16,593 nt of DNA. Source: Deltaproteobacteria bacterium. Its GTDB lineage: Bacteria > Desulfobacterota > Syntrophia > Syntrophales > UBA2210. Shown here one piece after another: positions 14,067 to 16,593 of this stretch. The translations under genes were made by a program, and so were the position numbers. The stretch spans positions 1-16,593 of the forward strand of contig JAFGSH010000123.1 of the NCBI GenBank assembly GCA_016934695.1, read 5' to 3'. Each line of letters opens with the position of its first letter. Within the stretch, counting starts at the first letter, position 1. The notes beneath the pieces are model-generated. The model did no database searches. It saw nothing but the letters and a program-made list of their open reading frames with translations, and had not been told where the DNA came from.

Positions 14067-15511
14067 AAGAGCCGCAAGGAGCCTCCGGTCTCATACTCAA
14101 CGAGCCGCTCCTCTGGGAAAAGGGGAAAAAGGGAAGAAGTGGATTTTCCATGCCCCGTCGGGATGTTGTCCCCTCCCCTCTCGACGAGACCTTTACGGGG
14201 GACGGCCCCGATATGCCCGATCTCTCCGAAGTGGATGTCGTGCGGCACTATACGCGTCTCTCCCAGTGGAATTTCGGTGTCGATACGGGGATGTACCCCC
14301 TCGGTTCATGCACGATGAAGTACAACCCCAAGATCAATGAAAAGCAGGCGGCTCTCTGCGGGTTCGCCAAAGGCCATCCCCTCCTCCCGGTCGAACTGTC
14401 GCAGGGAGCCCTCAAACTGATGTACCGGCTCGAGCGATATCTCGCCGAGATAACAGGGATGGACGCCGTCACGCTTCAACCCGCTGCGGGGGCGCACGGC
14501 GAACTGGCCGGGATGCTCCTCATACATGCCTATCACACTGCGAGGAGATCGCACCGTTCAAAGATCATCGTGCCTGATACGGCGCACGGAACCAACCCCG
14601 CGAGTGCGGCCCTCTGTGGCTTCTCCTCCGTCGCCGTGCCGTCGAACGAAGCCGGAGTCGTATCTCCCGAAACCGTCGCCGCTGTCATGGACGAAGAGAC
14701 GGCGGGGATCATGATAACCAATCCGAATACCTTGGGACTCTTCGAAGAAAATATCCGTGAGATAGCCGGGATCGTCCACGCAAGGGGAGGCCTGGTGTAT
14801 GGTGACGGTGCGAACATGAATGCCGTCATGGGAATCGTTCAGATGGGCAGGATCGGATTCGACGTGATGCACCTGAACCTCCACAAGACCTTCTCGACCC
14901 CCCATGGGGGAGGAGGACCCGGTTCGGGACCGGTATGTGTCAAGGAATTCCTGGCGCCGTTTCTCCCCGTTCCCCGGGTGATACACCGCAGGGGGATGTA
15001 TGAACTTTCCGAGGATTTCCCTGAATCGATCGGCAGGCTCCACGCCTTCCACGGCAACGTCGGCGTGATGATCAAGGCCTTCTGTTACATCATGAGTATG
15101 GGAAGCGAGGGGCTGAAGCAGGCCAGTCAATTCGCCGTCCTCAATGCGAATTACATAAAGGAAAACCTTAAAGAATCGTTGCATCTACCTTATGACAGGG
15201 TGTGTATGCACGAATGTGTCTTCTCCGACAAGTTCCAGGAAGGCAACAAGATCACGACGCTGGATATGGCGAAGCGCCTCATGGACTACGGCTTTCACCC
15301 GCCGACGGTCTACTTCCCGCTCGTGGTCCACGGCGCCATGATGATCGAGCCCACCGAGACGGAGTCGAAGGAGGATATCGACCGTTTCATCGAGGCGATC
15401 AGGATGATCGCAGCCGAGGACCCGGAACTGTTGAGAAAGGCCCCCGGCCGTCCCAAGCTGCGCAGGCTGGACGAGACCGCTGCAGCCAGAAACCCCCGCC
15501 TCGCGGGATAA
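14063..15511 (+). CDS. gcvPB: Glycine dehydrogenase (decarboxylating) subunit 2, PLP-binding
   Basis: This 482-residue C-terminal half of the split P protein carries the cofactor. The PLP lysine is K275 in LNLHKTFSTPHGGGGPGSGP. Other landmarks are GVDTGMYPLGSCTMKYNPK (72-90), LQPAAGAHGELAGMLL (138-153), PDTAHGTNPASAALCGF (171-187), TNPNTLGLFEENI (219-231) and DGANMNA (248-254). The start is the ATG that overlaps the gcvPA stop (ATGA at 14063-14066). A longer frame from 14003 lies wholly inside gcvPA and is rejected. The C-terminus runs to a normal length for the family. lipA follows after four bases. Confidence 0.97.
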   Translation: MKEPQGASGLILNEPLLWEKGKKGRSGFSMPRRDVVPSPLDETFTGDGPDMPDLSEVDVVRHYTRLSQWNFGVDTGMYPLGSCTMKYNPKINEKQAALCGFAKGHPLLPVELSQGALKLMYRLERYLAEITGMDAVTLQPAAGAHGELAGMLLIHAYHTARRSHRSKIIVPDTAHGTNPASAALCGFSSVAVPSNEAGVVSPETVAAVMDEETAGIMITNPNTLGLFEENIREIAGIVHARGGLVYGDGANMNAVMGIVQMGRIGFDVMHLNLHKTFSTPHGGGGPGSGPVCVKEFLAPFLPVPRVIHRRGMYELSEDFPESIGRLHAFHGNVGVMIKAFCYIMSMGSEGLKQASQFAVLNANYIKENLKESLHLPYDRVCMHECVFSDKFQEGNKITTLDMAKRLMDYGFHPPTVYFPLVVHGAMMIEPTETESKEDIDRFIEAIRMIAAEDPELLRKAPGRPKLRRLDETAAARNPRLAG

Positions 15512-15515
15512 TTCC

Positions 15516-16418
15516 ATGAATCGTCAAACACAAACGCAGATGCGGAAGCCCCGCTGGCTCAGGAAAAATCTTCCCCGCGGGGGCGCGGCCCAGCCGGTCA
15601 GAGGACTTCTCAGAAAAAACCGCTTGCACACCGTCTGCGAGGAGGCCCTCTGTCCCAATATCGGTGAGTGCTTCTCGCGGGGAACGGCAACCTTTCTCAT
15701 CATGGGTCCCGTCTGCACCCGGAATTGCCGTTTCTGCGCGATCTCCCGCGGGACGCCCGACCCGCCCGATCCCGAAGAGCCCTCGCGCGTCGCCGGCACG
15801 GCACAGGAGATGGGCCTCGGTTACGTCGTCGTCACCTCCGTCACGAGGGACGATCTTCCGGACGGGGGCGCACCCCTCTTTGCCGATACGATCCGAAAGA
15901 TACATCAGGAGATTCCGACGGCCCGCGTGGAGGTGTTGATACCCGATTTTCTCGGAGATCCGCAGGCGCTGGCCGTCGTCACCAGAGCCCGCCCCGACGT
16001 CCTGAACCACAATATCGAAACAGTGCCGCGCCTCTACCCCTCGGCGCGGCCCGAAGCATCATACCCGCGCTCTCTCGAGGTCCTGGAGCGCATCAAGAAG
16101 GAGACGCCCGGCATCCCTCTGAAATCGGGGATCATGCTGGGCCTCGGAGAAACATCGGAGGAGATCGAACAGGCGCTACGGGATCTGGCAAGGGCGGGAT
16201 GCGATATCCTGACGGTGGGACAGTATCTCCAGCCCTCCCGCGAGCACCTTCCGGTCAAGCGCTTCGTACACCCGGACGAGTTTGATGAATGGCGAGCGGC
16301 CGCCCTTGACATGGGTTTTTCAGCCGTCGTCAGCGGTCCCCTCGTGAGGAGCTCGTACCACGCCGATCAACTGTACGAGATGGTGAAAAAGGATAACGGA
16401 CAGGAACCGGAAATATGA
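15516..16418 (+). CDS. lipA: Lipoyl synthase
   Basis: This 300-residue radical SAM enzyme inserts two sulfur atoms into the octanoyl chain attached to carrier proteins such as GcvH. It shows both iron-sulfur clusters: the auxiliary cluster motif CEEALCPNIGEC (C41, C46, C52) and the radical SAM motif CTRNCRFC (C67, C71, C74). The C-terminal RSSYHAD supplies the conserved serine that ligates the auxiliary cluster. NHNIETVPRLYP and KSGIMLGLGET are further family landmarks. The ATG at 15516 lies four bases after the gcvPB stop without a strong ribosome-binding site, so coupled translation is likely; M9 is an alternative start. Its place in the gcv cluster indicates dedicated lipoylation of GcvH. 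No lipB or lplA is visible. Confidence 0.96.
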   Translation: MNRQTQTQMRKPRWLRKNLPRGGAAQPVRGLLRKNRLHTVCEEALCPNIGECFSRGTATFLIMGPVCTRNCRFCAISRGTPDPPDPEEPSRVAGTAQEMGLGYVVVTSVTRDDLPDGGAPLFADTIRKIHQEIPTARVEVLIPDFLGDPQALAVVTRARPDVLNHNIETVPRLYPSARPEASYPRSLEVLERIKKETPGIPLKSGIMLGLGETSEEIEQALRDLARAGCDILTVGQYLQPSREHLPVKRFVHPDEFDEWRAAALDMGFSAVVSGPLVRSSYHADQLYEMVKKDNGQEPEI

Positions 16419-16593
16419 TGGAATGCAAGAAGGAAAAGAATCTGGAGCTGTGCAACTGCACTTACGAACCGTGCCGCCGCAAGGGGACCTGCTGCGACTG
16501 CCTGCGATATCATTTGAGGATGCGCGAGCTCCCCGCCTGCTGCTTCGACCGGGACGCTGAGCGCACCTACGACCGCTCCTTCGAACACTTCGC
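16415..16593 (+). CDS. DUF6485-like cysteine-rich small protein (3' end cut by window)
   Basis: The first 59 codons are visible, starting at ATG 16415 (or the next codon, ATG 16418) and overlapping the lipA stop. The protein begins MMECKKEKNLELCNCTYEPC and contains nine cysteines in its first 43 residues (C4, C13, C15, C20, C26, C27, C29, C42, C43), followed by a charged stretch ending DRSFEHF at the window edge. This matches my recollection of the DUF6485 family of short proteins in anaerobic bacteria. The cysteine pattern suggests a zinc or iron-sulfur site, but no function is established that I know of. Overlap with lipA suggests co-translation and a possible link to lipoate or iron-sulfur chemistry (inference). 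Confidence 0.78.
   Translation, partial: MMECKKEKNLELCNCTYEPCRRKGTCCDCLRYHLRMRELPACCFDRDAERTYDRSFEHF

Noticed and set aside
1..16593. CRISPR arrays, insertion sequences, tRNA genes, phage or toxin-antitoxin modules
   Set aside because: No regularly spaced repeats, transposase or integrase motifs, tRNA-like cloverleaf with TTCGA arm, or small toxin gene pair was found on reading both strands.

Overview
The window is a GC-rich, densely coded bacterial chromosome segment from what looks like a Gram-negative anaerobe. The gene set fits Desulfobacterota or a relative: a cobalamin-type radical SAM enzyme, a split glycine dehydrogenase (GcvPA and GcvPB), a divergent long GcvT with lipA in the same cluster, and an active/inactive pair of exported M16 peptidases. 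The taxon is inferred from gene style only. There is no rRNA, tRNA, CRISPR array, insertion sequence or phage gene. No gene-free stretch exceeds about 130 bases.

Region 1 (1-7198, plus strand). The tail of an unknown gene overlaps a B12-binding-type radical SAM enzyme by ATGA. After a 108-base gap with a nested hairpin, a two-helix 75-residue membrane protein overlaps (ATGA) an exported zinc M16 peptidase. That gene overlaps (ATGA) a second exported M16 homologue that lacks the zinc motif and carries a lipobox. An M20 metallopeptidase follows. Then come two tandem response-regulator-like proteins. Both lack the phosphoacceptor aspartate, and only the second has a LuxR-type DNA-binding domain. 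The close packing from 1501 suggests one transcription unit running to 7198.

Region 2 (7237-9163, minus strand). tsaD (tRNA t6A synthesis) followed by rsmA/ksgA (16S rRNA dimethylation) form a translation-quality pair. They converge on the regulators across a hairpin-rich junction.

Region 3 (9164-16593, plus strand). A divergent promoter region with a clear dyad separates tsaD from nadB (L-aspartate oxidase, NAD synthesis). Then come gcvT, gcvH, gcvPA, gcvPB, lipA and the start of a DUF6485 gene cut by the window edge. GcvPA/PB decarboxylate glycine onto the lipoyl arm of GcvH, GcvT passes the methylene unit to tetrahydrofolate, and LipA builds the lipoyl group on GcvH. The L protein (dihydrolipoyl dehydrogenase) and an octanoyl transferase are not in the window. 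gcvH to DUF6485 is tightly packed and probably translationally coupled.

The most distinctive features are the tandem phosphosite-less regulators, the small membrane protein coupled to the active/inactive M16 pair, the DUF6485-lipA-gcv linkage, and the dyad between tsaD and nadB. I see no clearly new multi-gene system beyond these.
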